From contig JAHEHB010000211.1 of NCBI GenBank assembly GCA_024644775.1, positions 1 through 9,172 of the forward strand: a stretch of DNA of 9,172 bases. The letters run 5' to 3'. Positions 1 to 5,777 of the stretch are shown one piece after another (position 1 is the first letter of the stretch; every line of letters begins with the position of its first letter). Under the pieces are notes generated by a model. That model did no database searches. It worked only from the letters and a program-made list of their open reading frames with translations, and was not told the origin of the DNA. A program made the translations under genes and the position numbers. The DNA is from Deltaproteobacteria bacterium (GTDB lineage: Bacteria; Desulfobacterota; Desulfobacteria; Desulfobacterales; SURF-15).

Positions 1-199
1 CGATAAAAAAAGGTTTCTCGGAATAACTAGGATTGTACTCCGTTAGACTCAAGTGAAAAGCGTGACCCATGGGATACAGTACGGTAAGGATAATTATCAG
101 CAAACACGGAAGGGGAAGCAAATATGACCACAATCGCCAAAATGCCCGAGTCGAGTAGATCCTGCCGTGTTTCACTGGGTTTTTTAGCACCTGATCCAT
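1..199 (-). CDS. ABC sugar transporter permease, MalF/UgpA type (N-terminal part, runs off left edge)
   Basis: This is the beginning of a gene read leftward; only 66 codons lie in the window. I translated it by hand from the ATG at 199-197. The product starts MDQVLKNPVK, has a basic cytoplasmic tail, then a hydrophobic helix at about residues 25-47 (WSYLLPLPCLLIIILTVLYP), then the motif HAFHLSLTEYNP. A first helix ending in 'YP' followed by 'h.SLT.YN' is the classic N-terminus of MalF-class inner-membrane permeases, which pair with a MalG partner and import a sugar delivered by a binding protein. A stop lies in frame four codons upstream (TGA), and AGG sits 5 nt before the ATG, so the start is well supported. 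It follows a binding-protein gene in the same direction after 137 nt. The EAA loop that contacts the ATPase lies outside the window, so the call rests on the N-terminus and context. Confidence 0.82.
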   Translation of the reverse strand, partial: MDQVLKNPVKHGRIYSTRAFWRLWSYLLPLPCLLIIILTVLYPMGHAFHLSLTEYNPSYSEKPFFI

Positions 200-336
200 C
201 TTAACCTGTCATGTCGTCGCTTCTCAATAAATAGTGGCTGTGTAACCATTCCATATTTGATATTTATCGAACAGTTCCCTTTTTTTCCAGAAAAACGATC
301 CGTTAGATTCGGCGTTTGAGAGACTCGGGTAGCAAC
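200..336 (-). other. Intercistronic gap between binding protein and permease
   Basis: This 137-nt gap holds no convincing gene. Read on the minus strand, the binding-protein stop codon lies inside CGTTAG, and an inverted copy CTAACG follows about 30 nt later (301-306 on the plus strand). It is followed by GATCG and a short T run. That could be a weak attenuator or processing stem, as is common between a binding-protein gene and its less-expressed permease, but the stem is only 6 bp with a long loop. Confidence 0.25.
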
Positions 337-1644
337 CTAACGATTGTATCGTTTTTTCAATTGTTTCGCTTTTTGGGCCATATTGCCAAGGGTCTTTTCA
401 ACCGATTGATTATTAAGGAGCGCTTTGTTCAGCTGCACCTTGCTAAACTCCTCCCATTCAGAGAACCAAACGGCATCTTGGATGCGATTTTGAGGGAATG
501 CATATTCTTTTTGGAGATTGAGCACCTCGACTCTTCCAAGCTTGTTCATTGCCTCTTGAGCTTCCGGATCTTGTTCAAGGGATTTCCAACCATACCCCAA
601 CCCGGATGCTTTCGCCCAGGTTTTGGCGCCAAAGTAGTCATTGTTGTACTTGCCCCCGAGGAATTTCATGAGCTTCCAGGCTGCTTTGCGCTTTTCTCCG
701 GTTGTTTTACCGCCCATAACGTAAGCACGAGCGAACAATGCCGATGCCGATCTCGCTTTTCCTTCGGCTCCGGGAATCAGAGCGGCACGAGCCACATCGG
801 TAATCTTAGAAACCTTTGGATTGCGTATACCGTAAAGGTGGTAAAATGTACCAATATAGAACGGTACTCTTCCTGCGTAGAAGTTATTTCTAGCATCTTT
901 CATGGAAACTGCTGCGGAGTCAGGTGGGAAAATCTTTTCTTTGTAAATAGCATCAACCATCCACTGTAGTGCCTGATGTGCCGCAGAGTTAGGTTCGCCA
1001 AAGGTTGGTTCGGAATTTTTATCCAACAGCGGAGCACCGCCAAAGAGCGCGTTGAAAACCTGAAAATCTCTTACAACCGTAATTTCGCCTTGGGCCCAGT
1101 TTGGATAAAATCCATATTCACACAATTTTTTTGATTGCATGGTCTTGATTTGGTGAGCCCACTCTTTAAGTGTTTTTGGCCCTTCTGAGAAACCCGCCTT
1201 TTTGACTATTTCTTCATTATAGATCAAAATTTGATACCCTGTATAATAGGGAAGACCGATCCAATGACCATCGTATCGCATGTAGGGACGAACGGAGGGA
1301 TACATGTCATCAATCCAAGGGGCATCACTGGTGATCAGATCATCAATGGGTTGTATCCATTTGGCTTTGAACCATTTAGCCGTATCTTTACCACGTAAAT
1401 ACATAAGATCGGGCACATCTCCCGCCATGACCGTCGTGGCGATCCGCGCCGCATAATTACTTGAGGGGACACCGGTGTATTTGACCGTGATGCCCGGATT
1501 TTCTTGCTCAAACTTTTTTAACATATCTTCAACAACGTCGGTCCGATAGGACCAGCCGGCGAGCGTAATTTCTAAGGCTTCTGTTACATTGGGTACAGCA
1601 AGGAGCAAAACCAACATACCGGTGAGAATAAGACGATACTTCAT
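337..1644 (-). CDS. ABC transporter sugar-binding protein, family 1 (MalE/UgpB-like)
   Basis: This 435-residue periplasmic binding protein would capture a sugar or oligosaccharide and hand it to the permease encoded just downstream (1-199). The start is set at the ATG at 1644-1642 because a strong Shine-Dalgarno (AAGGAGGT) ends 6 nt upstream and a signal peptide begins there: MKYR, a hydrophobic stretch, then VTEA before LEITLAGW (cleavage near residue 24). An ATG 10 codons further upstream is also in frame but places the ribosome site inside the gene. The early motif 'F(E)Q(E)NPGITVKY' (about residues 44-56), the 'DVPDLMYL' segment, 'WIGLPYY' and the length of about 430 are typical of SBP_bac_1 proteins. 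There is no lipobox cysteine, so it is probably soluble in a periplasm. Aromatic residues are frequent (many W and Y), as usual for carbohydrate binding. The substrate cannot be told from sequence. Confidence 0.93.
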   Translation of the reverse strand: MKYRLILTGMLVLLLAVPNVTEALEITLAGWSYRTDVVEDMLKKFEQENPGITVKYTGVPSSNYAARIATTVMAGDVPDLMYLRGKDTAKWFKAKWIQPIDDLITSDAPWIDDMYPSVRPYMRYDGHWIGLPYYTGYQILIYNEEIVKKAGFSEGPKTLKEWAHQIKTMQSKKLCEYGFYPNWAQGEITVVRDFQVFNALFGGAPLLDKNSEPTFGEPNSAAHQALQWMVDAIYKEKIFPPDSAAVSMKDARNNFYAGRVPFYIGTFYHLYGIRNPKVSKITDVARAALIPGAEGKARSASALFARAYVMGGKTTGEKRKAAWKLMKFLGGKYNNDYFGAKTWAKASGLGYGWKSLEQDPEAQEAMNKLGRVEVLNLQKEYAFPQNRIQDAVWFSEWEEFSKVQLNKALLNNQSVEKTLGNMAQKAKQLKKRYNR

Positions 1645-1717
1645 GACAATACCTCCTTCCCATTTCTGTTCCAACCTGATTAAAATGGTTTTGAGCGATG
1701 TGCTGCTACAAACTCAG

Positions 1718-1759
1718 TTATTGTCGTGTTTGATACATGATTGGAATTACCGTTTCCAT
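1718..1759 (-). CDS. Possible 13-residue leader ORF ahead of the binding-protein gene
   Basis: On the minus strand a strong Shine-Dalgarno (AAAGGAGG, 1770-1763) precedes an ATG at 1759-1757, which opens a frame METVIPIMYQTRQ ending at TAA (1720-1718). The binding-protein ATG lies 73 nt further on. The GGAGG-to-ATG gap is only 3 nt, shorter than ideal. It may be a leader peptide or a leftover ribosome site from a lost gene. The peptide has no run of one amino acid that would suggest classical attenuation. It also conflicts with the candidate promoter at 1776-1804, whose transcript would start almost on the Shine-Dalgarno. Confidence 0.22.
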   Translation of the reverse strand: METVIPIMYQTRQ

Positions 1760-1775
1760 ATCCCTCCTTTCTCTT

Positions 1776-1804
1776 TAAATAGGTCTAACATAGGGTTGTG
1801 CCAA
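1776..1804 (-). promoter_or_regulatory. Candidate sigma-70-type promoter for the leftward operon
   Basis: On the minus strand TTGGCA (1804-1799, five of six to TTGACA) is followed after exactly 17 nt by TATTTA (1781-1776), a mediocre -10. Transcription would begin near 1769, about 125 nt before the binding-protein start. This is a pattern match only. Confidence 0.3.
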
Positions 1805-1908
1805 GATTTCATCCGTGTTTATGTAATAACATCACATTTTGCATAAAAGGCCAAAGAAACCAACGAATGATATGAGAATCTCTTCGTTACCGATCTGGTG
1901 TGTGTTCG

Positions 1909-1929
1909 AATGATCACTTAATGATCATT
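1909..1929. promoter_or_regulatory. Perfect palindrome, probable regulator binding site
   Basis: AATGATCA (1909-1916) and TGATCATT (1922-1929) form a perfect inverted repeat with 8-bp arms around a 5-nt centre (CTTAA). Because TGATCA is itself a palindrome, the same bases also make two direct copies of AATGATCA spaced 11 bp apart, about one helical turn. It sits between the divergent transporter genes, 265 nt from one start and about 320 nt from the other, as an operator for a dimeric repressor or activator might. I do not recognise it as the site of a particular family. Confidence 0.45.
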
Positions 1930-2058
1930 TGTTGTATGAATGAAGATTAAATTGTAAAAGCGACTTAGAGTACGAGTAAGCCTGAATTTGATTCAACTCT
2001 ATATAATCTGGGCCTGACCTTGAAGTCAAATATTAAATATCAAGTGGCCTATTTTCGC

Positions 2059-2085
2059 TTGACACGCCATCCTTTATTTTATATT
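2059..2085 (+). promoter_or_regulatory. Candidate promoter for the rightward cluster
   Basis: A perfect TTGACA (2059-2064) is followed after 15 nt by TATATT (2080-2085, five of six to TATAAT); with a 17-nt spacer the -10 would be the poorer TATTGA. Transcription would start near 2092, leaving a leader of about 160 nt before the permease ATG. A second TTGACA at 2172-2177 has no fitting -10. Just downstream is CCGGTATATC (2090-2099), faintly like the GGTATACC core of UxuR/ExuR-type GntR sites. Confidence 0.35.
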
Positions 2086-2251
2086 GAAACCGGTATATCT
2101 GATAAATTCAATCTTCAAGTCTCTTTACTAAATTTGACTCTATTATGGCGGCTCATTCACCTCTTTAACGATTGACAATATATTTTTTGAACTCTCTCGA
2201 AACAGCCTCAAGCGGTCTATTTTTGAATTAGATGTTTTAATTGTTTCAAAA

Positions 2252-3103
2252 ATGACAGTGAATACTCAAAAACTCAAACAGAAGCTGGTAAAAATTCTGG
2301 GGTTTGCCTCTGCGCTTATCGTCGCACTTATTGCAATTTTTCCTCTGCTTTGGATGCTGTCATCCTCTTTTAAATCCTATGAAGAAGTTTATGCATCTCC
2401 CCCTACCCTATTTCCGCTTAAACCAACTTTACGCAACTATAAAGAACTTCTGACGTTAACCCACTTTGAAACATATTTTTTGAATAGTACGATTGTGGCC
2501 GGTGTCGCCACAATACTATCGGTTTTTATCGGGGCAATTGGTGCATACAGTCTGACTCGGCTTCGGAATCGCGTAACGAAATATTTTTCCAGAATGGTTT
2601 TAGCCACCTATATGTTTCCCCGTATTTTGCTAGTGATTCCGCTTTTCATCATAATCATCGGTATGGGTCTATCGAATACGCGCATAGGACTCGCCCTGAC
2701 CTATGTTACCTTTACATTACCTTTTGCACTTTGGATGCTCCGCTCATATTTTGCGGCGATCCCAATAGAACTTGAAGAAGCCGCATTGGTGGATGGCGCA
2801 TCCCGTTGGAAGACTTTCTCTTTAATCGTACTCCCGCTTGCTTTGCCTGGAATGATTGCTACATCCATATTTTCATTCATCGTTGCCTGGAATGAATACC
2901 TCTTTGCATTGGTCTTTATCTCATCGGACGAATACCGAACCCTGCCGTTGGGTATTGCCATTCTATTCGGAGAATCAGGTATGTTTTCCTGGGGAATGTT
3001 GATGGCTGCGTCTGTTTTGGTGACCGTGCCGGTCATTATTTTCTTCATTTTCATTCAGAAGCGATTGATTTCCGGGTATATGGCCGGTGCTGTGAAAGGG
3101 TAA
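2252..3103 (+). CDS. ABC sugar transporter permease, MalG type
   Basis: This 283-residue inner-membrane permease is one half of a carbohydrate ABC importer channel. About six hydrophobic segments are visible (near residues 15-36, 80-101, 115-137, 145-164, 200-222 and 246-268). The cytoplasmic EAA loop that docks on the ATPase is intact: EEAALVDGASRW at about 175-186, then LPLALPG at 194-200. The early 'PLLWMLSSSFK' and the C-terminal 'GYMAGAVKG' are hallmarks of the MalG side. The ATG at 2252 has no recognisable Shine-Dalgarno; the frame stays open upstream to a stop at 2135 but offers no better start, so the start is uncertain. It probably pairs with the MalF-type permease at 4889-5758, although the binding-protein gene lies between them, an unusual order. 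No ATPase gene is in the window. Confidence 0.92.
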   Translation: MTVNTQKLKQKLVKILGFASALIVALIAIFPLLWMLSSSFKSYEEVYASPPTLFPLKPTLRNYKELLTLTHFETYFLNSTIVAGVATILSVFIGAIGAYSLTRLRNRVTKYFSRMVLATYMFPRILLVIPLFIIIIGMGLSNTRIGLALTYVTFTLPFALWMLRSYFAAIPIELEEAALVDGASRWKTFSLIVLPLALPGMIATSIFSFIVAWNEYLFALVFISSDEYRTLPLGIAILFGESGMFSWGMLMAASVLVTVPVIIFFIFIQKRLISGYMAGAVKG

Positions 3104-3108
3104 TTCGA

Positions 3109-3139
3109 AAGCTCATAGGGAATATTTTTCGATGAGCTT
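3109..3139 (+). other. Stem-loop just after the MalG-type gene
   Basis: AAGCTCAT (3109-3116) and ATGAGCTT (3132-3139) form a perfect 8-bp stem with a 15-nt loop beginning 5 nt after the permease stop codon. There is no T run after the stem, so it is more likely an mRNA end-protecting or pausing structure than a full terminator. The stem bases also carry a near-direct repeat, GCTCATAGG and GCTTATAGG, the second touching the left end of the inserted element. Confidence 0.4.
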
Positions 3140-3290
3140 ATAGGTAGTGTCCGTCCAGGGATGAGTCCGCCTCAGGCGGATGCAGGATCAAGGCGGGCGT
3201 CCGCCTCCGGCGGATTAACCACAAGAATAAATTGAGTATTTTGAAGATTAAAATTCGGAGGCCAACGCCGATATTGCGGAAATTAGCCAT
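3138..3290 (-). CDS. 50-codon open frame inside the MITE-like element (doubtful gene)
   Basis: Reading the minus strand from the ATG at 3290-3288 gives an uninterrupted 50-codon frame (begins MANFRNIGVGLRIL, contains LFLWLIRRRR, ends SSLDGHYL) that crosses both palindromes and the left terminal repeat and stops at TAA just outside the element. It has no Shine-Dalgarno (CCAGAA precedes the ATG), and composition changes along it. It may be called as a hypothetical protein by automatic tools wherever this repeat occurs. I think it is more likely an accidental frame of a non-coding repeat. Confidence 0.15.
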   Translation of the reverse strand: MANFRNIGVGLRILIFKILNLFLWLIRRRRTPALILHPPEADSSLDGHYL

Positions 3291-3306
3291 TTCTGGATGG
3301 GCACTA
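3145..3306. mobile_element. MITE-like non-autonomous element with terminal inverted repeats
   Basis: TAGTGTCCGTCCAG (3145-3158) and CTGGATGGGCACTA (3293-3306) are inverted copies agreeing at 12 of 14 positions and bound a 162-bp segment with no transposase. Both ends finish in TA, and TAGG occurs at 3141-3144 and again at 3305-3308, so a TA or TAGG target duplication is possible; a TA target would fit IS630/Tc1-like elements. Inside are two GC-rich palindromes (3166-3180 and 3200-3214) and an AT-rich half. It sits between the permease and binding-protein genes and ends about 75 nt before the binding protein's ribosome site. The ends and the lack of coding are seen in the sequence; mobility is inference. 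Confidence 0.55.
3166..3214. repeat. Two copies of a short palindrome (TCCGCCTMNGGCGGA type)
   Basis: TCCGCCTCAGGCGGA (3166-3180) and TCCGCCTCCGGCGGA (3200-3214) are 15-bp palindromes with 6-bp arms TCCGCC/GGCGGA, differing at one base and starting 34 bp apart. Each can form a hairpin, or the two can pair with each other. They resemble REP-type palindromes of other bacteria and stand out as GC-rich in AT-rich surroundings. Confidence 0.7.
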
Positions 3307-3396
3307 GGTAAAAACTAGCATTGATAAAGAGGGTCGATGAAGCGGGGATTGTTTAACGCATACCATAACCAAACTAAGCGAAAGGAGTGTGTTAAA

Positions 3397-4740
3397 ATGA
3401 AAACAGGAAAAAAACAATTCATGGCTACCTTATGTGTTTTTGCTCTCGGTTTTCTTTTCTGGGTTTCTACCAGTTTGGCGGCTACGGTTCGCTTTATGAC
3501 CTCTGAAACCGATCCGCCCAGTGTTAAAGTCTACGAAGAATTGATAGCAAAATTTGAGAAACAGAATCCTGGGATAAAGGTTTCCCTCGAATTGCAGTCC
3601 GCGGATCGTCGGACCAAACTACTGGCCGCTGTTGCGGCAAAGAGCCCGCCGGAAGTTTCACAGATTATGCCGGAAGAAGTGACTCAATATGCGAAAGCCG
3701 GAGAAATCATTGCATTAGATGACGTCGTGGAGAATATCGGTAGGGACGATTTCGTATCCGGCTCATTACAGGTGATAGATGGTCATATCTATGCAATACC
3801 TTATGCCGGATCAGCCGTCGTGCTGTGGGTGAGAACCGATCTGTTTCAAAAAAAGGGGATTCAATATCCCACCGACTGGAATGAACTTTTAAAGGCCGCA
3901 AAAGAATTAACAATGGATACAAATAGTGATGGACAGATCGACGTCTATGGTATTGCCATACCGGCCGGCAAGAATAAATGGACCGGGCATATTATGAATA
4001 TGTTGACCCTGATGGCCGGCGGGACGCTGTTTGATAAAGAATTTAATGTAACATATGATTCACCGGCAGCAGTGGAAGCGCTTGAATTTTACGGTAAACT
4101 CGCAAAATATGCCCCCCCGGGAATCGGCACCTATTCGTTCTACGAAACAATAGATGCCTATGCTTCCGGGCGGGTTGCAATGTCAATGTATGCGGGTCGT
4201 CTGCTGTCTCATGTTGCGACCAAGGCGCCAAATCTTGATGCGTATACCAAAGCGGTCTTCTGGCCGAAAGGTAAATACCGGGCAACCCATGGAACGTGGG
4301 ACCAATATTCTGTGTTTGCCGGCAGCAAACATCCAAATGAGGGCAAAAAATTTTTAGAATTTATAACAAGGCCTGAAAATAATTTAAAATTTTCTCACAC
4401 GGTTCCCGGGCATTTGATACCCCCATTGAAATCGGTTCTCGATATGCCTGAATTATATGAAAATCCAATCCTAAAAAAGCATCCGGAGGATGTAAAAGCG
4501 CTTTTCGAGGCTGCCAACTTCGGATTGGATGGAGGGACCGAAGCCGGTGCATACCCGGATGAGAATGGGGTTATTCGAAAATCCGGTGTTTTCAATCCAT
4601 ATATGGGTGCCATTTTTACTGCCAATATTCGTGAACTTGTGGTGCAAAAGCTTGTGTTGCAGAATACTCCAGCTAATGAGGCAGTAAAATGGGGAGCAAA
4701 GGAAATGGAACGCGTGGTAAAACAGCAAAAGAGAAGATGA
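3397..4740 (+). CDS. ABC transporter sugar-binding protein, family 1 (second copy in window)
   Basis: This 447-residue periplasmic binding protein would supply the permease pair encoded around it (2252-3103 and 4889-5758). The start is taken at the ATG at 3397 because AAAGGAG (3381-3387) lies 9 nt upstream and a signal peptide follows: MKTGKKQF, a hydrophobic core, then SLA before ATVRFM (cleavage near residue 28). An in-frame ATG 20 codons upstream would put a charged tail before the signal and is rejected. Family marks include 'KFEKQNPGIKV' (about 52-62), 'GHIYAIPYAGSA' (129-140), and 'DTNSDGQIDVYG' (174-185), a DxNxDGxID calcium-loop-like motif common in this family. It is distinct from the other binding protein (337-1644), so the two importers probably take different substrates. 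Substrate unknown. Confidence 0.94.
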   Translation: MKTGKKQFMATLCVFALGFLFWVSTSLAATVRFMTSETDPPSVKVYEELIAKFEKQNPGIKVSLELQSADRRTKLLAAVAAKSPPEVSQIMPEEVTQYAKAGEIIALDDVVENIGRDDFVSGSLQVIDGHIYAIPYAGSAVVLWVRTDLFQKKGIQYPTDWNELLKAAKELTMDTNSDGQIDVYGIAIPAGKNKWTGHIMNMLTLMAGGTLFDKEFNVTYDSPAAVEALEFYGKLAKYAPPGIGTYSFYETIDAYASGRVAMSMYAGRLLSHVATKAPNLDAYTKAVFWPKGKYRATHGTWDQYSVFAGSKHPNEGKKFLEFITRPENNLKFSHTVPGHLIPPLKSVLDMPELYENPILKKHPEDVKALFEAANFGLDGGTEAGAYPDENGVIRKSGVFNPYMGAIFTANIRELVVQKLVLQNTPANEAVKWGAKEMERVVKQQKRR

Positions 4741-4745
4741 GAAGA

Positions 4746-4834
4746 TTCACCGCGGAGCGCGCAGAGGACTAAGAAACCATTCATTTTATGTATTCTGGAT
4801 TCGTCTCAGCCATATTCGCATGCTTCGCGGTGAA
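4746..4834. repeat. 89-bp inverted-repeat unit between binding protein and permease
   Basis: TTCACCGCGGAGCGCGC (4746-4762) faces GCATGCTTCGCGGTGAA (4818-4834); the outer 9 bases TTCACCGCG/CGCGGTGAA pair perfectly and further pairing follows with mismatches. The enclosed 55 nt are AT-rich and non-coding. The left arm continues 'CAGAGGAC', resembling the 'ACCGC(A/G)GAG..GCAGAGGAC' dispersed repeats I recall from deltaproteobacterial genomes, so this is probably one copy of a genome-wide palindromic repeat. In mRNA it would fold into a hairpin 6 nt after the binding-protein stop and could protect that message while lowering permease expression. The structure is seen; the genome-wide copies are inference. 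Confidence 0.6.
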
Positions 4835-4888
4835 AATATAAATTCCCATACGATACGATAACCTATTCAAGAGCTCGAGGGATAAACA

Positions 4889-5758
4889 TTGACCCAGAAA
4901 GATAGTGGTTTTTTCTTACTTTTTCTCTTACCCAGTATTATTCTAGTGGTTGGATTATTAACTTATCCTGTTCTAAACGTATTGCATTTAAGTTTTACGG
5001 ATAAGCATACGTTATATCGTGACTTTAGCTTTATAGGATTTGAAAACTATGCGAGTTTTCTTAGTCGACCAGACTTTGCAACGGCATTAATCAACACCCT
5101 GGTTTGGACCACAAGCATTGTTGGCTTAACGATCATCGCGGGGCTTATAACAGCGCTTTTGGTTAACCAATCGATTCCGGGACAGGGATTGATAAGGAGC
5201 CTGGTATTGTTTCCCTATCTCGTGCCCGTGGTTGTGGCCGCTTTGGTGTGGAGATATATGCTGAATGATTTGTTTGGAGTGATCAATTGGATTTTAAGAT
5301 GGACCGGGATCTCAACTGAGCCAATATTATGGCTGTCCTCCACCAAATGGGCCATGCCGGCACTTATTTTGGTTGGAACCTGGAAATATACTCCCTTTTG
5401 TACGATCGCGTTTCTTGCGGCGCTTCAAGCCATACCAAAAGATCTAATTGAAGCGGCTAAAGTTGATGGTGCCTCCATATGGGCAAGATTTCGTTTCATC
5501 ACGCTTCCTTTAATAACGCCTGTCATCATTGTCACCGCCCTATTGAGAACTCTCTACACGTTTAATGAATTTGAAATCCTATATATGCTAACCGGAGGCG
5601 GGCCTTTGGACGCGACAACCACGTTGCCTATCCTCGCTTATAAAGAGGCTTTTGGGAATATGGATGTGGGCCGAGGCGCCGCCATCGCTATAATTATGCT
5701 TGTGTGTCTTTCTCTCATTTCATTCGCGTACTTAAAATACTATCCGGAAGAACCCTAA
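4889..5758 (+). CDS. ABC sugar transporter permease, MalF type (TTG start)
   Basis: This 289-residue inner-membrane permease is the second half of the importer channel with the MalG-type protein at 2252-3103. About six hydrophobic segments occur (near residues 8-30, 68-92, 103-123, 153-178, 205-225 and 262-282). Family marks are 'YPVLNVLHLSFTDK' after the first helix, the EAA loop 'LIEAAKVDGASIWARF' (187-202) with 'ITLPLITP' (204-211), and 'MLTGGGPLDATTTLP' (233-247), which is characteristic of the MalF/UgpA side. The start is a TTG supported by GAGGG (4877-4881) 7 nt upstream. Only 19 nt separate its stop from the uxuA-like gene, so these two are surely co-transcribed, which is the main physical link between the ABC importer and sugar-acid breakdown. 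It is strongly AT-rich (19 of 60 bases are G or C in 4921-4980). Confidence 0.93.
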   Translation: MTQKDSGFFLLFLLPSIILVVGLLTYPVLNVLHLSFTDKHTLYRDFSFIGFENYASFLSRPDFATALINTLVWTTSIVGLTIIAGLITALLVNQSIPGQGLIRSLVLFPYLVPVVVAALVWRYMLNDLFGVINWILRWTGISTEPILWLSSTKWAMPALILVGTWKYTPFCTIAFLAALQAIPKDLIEAAKVDGASIWARFRFITLPLITPVIIVTALLRTLYTFNEFEILYMLTGGGPLDATTTLPILAYKEAFGNMDVGRGAAIAIIMLVCLSLISFAYLKYYPEEP

Positions 5759-5777
5759 ATGGAGGGTAATAATTGCC

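Larger units (their letters stand above)
1645..2251. other. Divergent, AT-rich control region with no confident gene
   Basis: About 600 nt separate the leftward binding-protein gene from the rightward permease gene. I find no coding frame with a good start and length; the 85-codon frame at 1589-1846 overlaps the binding-protein start and looks like chance. The region holds candidate promoters for both directions (1776-1804 minus; 2059-2085 plus), a perfect 8-bp-arm palindrome (1909-1929), a smaller inverted repeat AACGAA/TTCGTT (1862-1867 and 1883-1888) and a 13-codon minus-strand frame with a good ribosome site (1718-1759). The length and the palindromes fit a regulated bidirectional control region, but no regulator gene is in the window to link to it. 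Confidence 0.6.

Noticed and set aside
316..969. 217-codon plus-strand open frame opposite the first binding protein
   Set aside because: It lies wholly within or against a clear SBP_bac_1 gene, has no family features, and is Cys/Phe-rich as antisense frames often are.
1787..1804. Possible sigma-54 promoter (minus strand TTGGCAC)
   Set aside because: The -24 element is good, but the required GC of the -12 element is not at the right distance (TATG instead of TTGC).
1818..1839. CRP-like site upstream of the leftward promoter (minus strand TGTGA ... TTACA)
   Set aside because: The two half-sites are separated by 5 nt rather than the 6 nt of true CRP sites, and the second half has a mismatch.
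3337..3396. Upstream in-frame ATG (3337) as the start of the second binding protein
   Set aside because: It would place the AAAGGAG ribosome site inside the gene and add 20 hydrophilic residues in front of a normal signal peptide.
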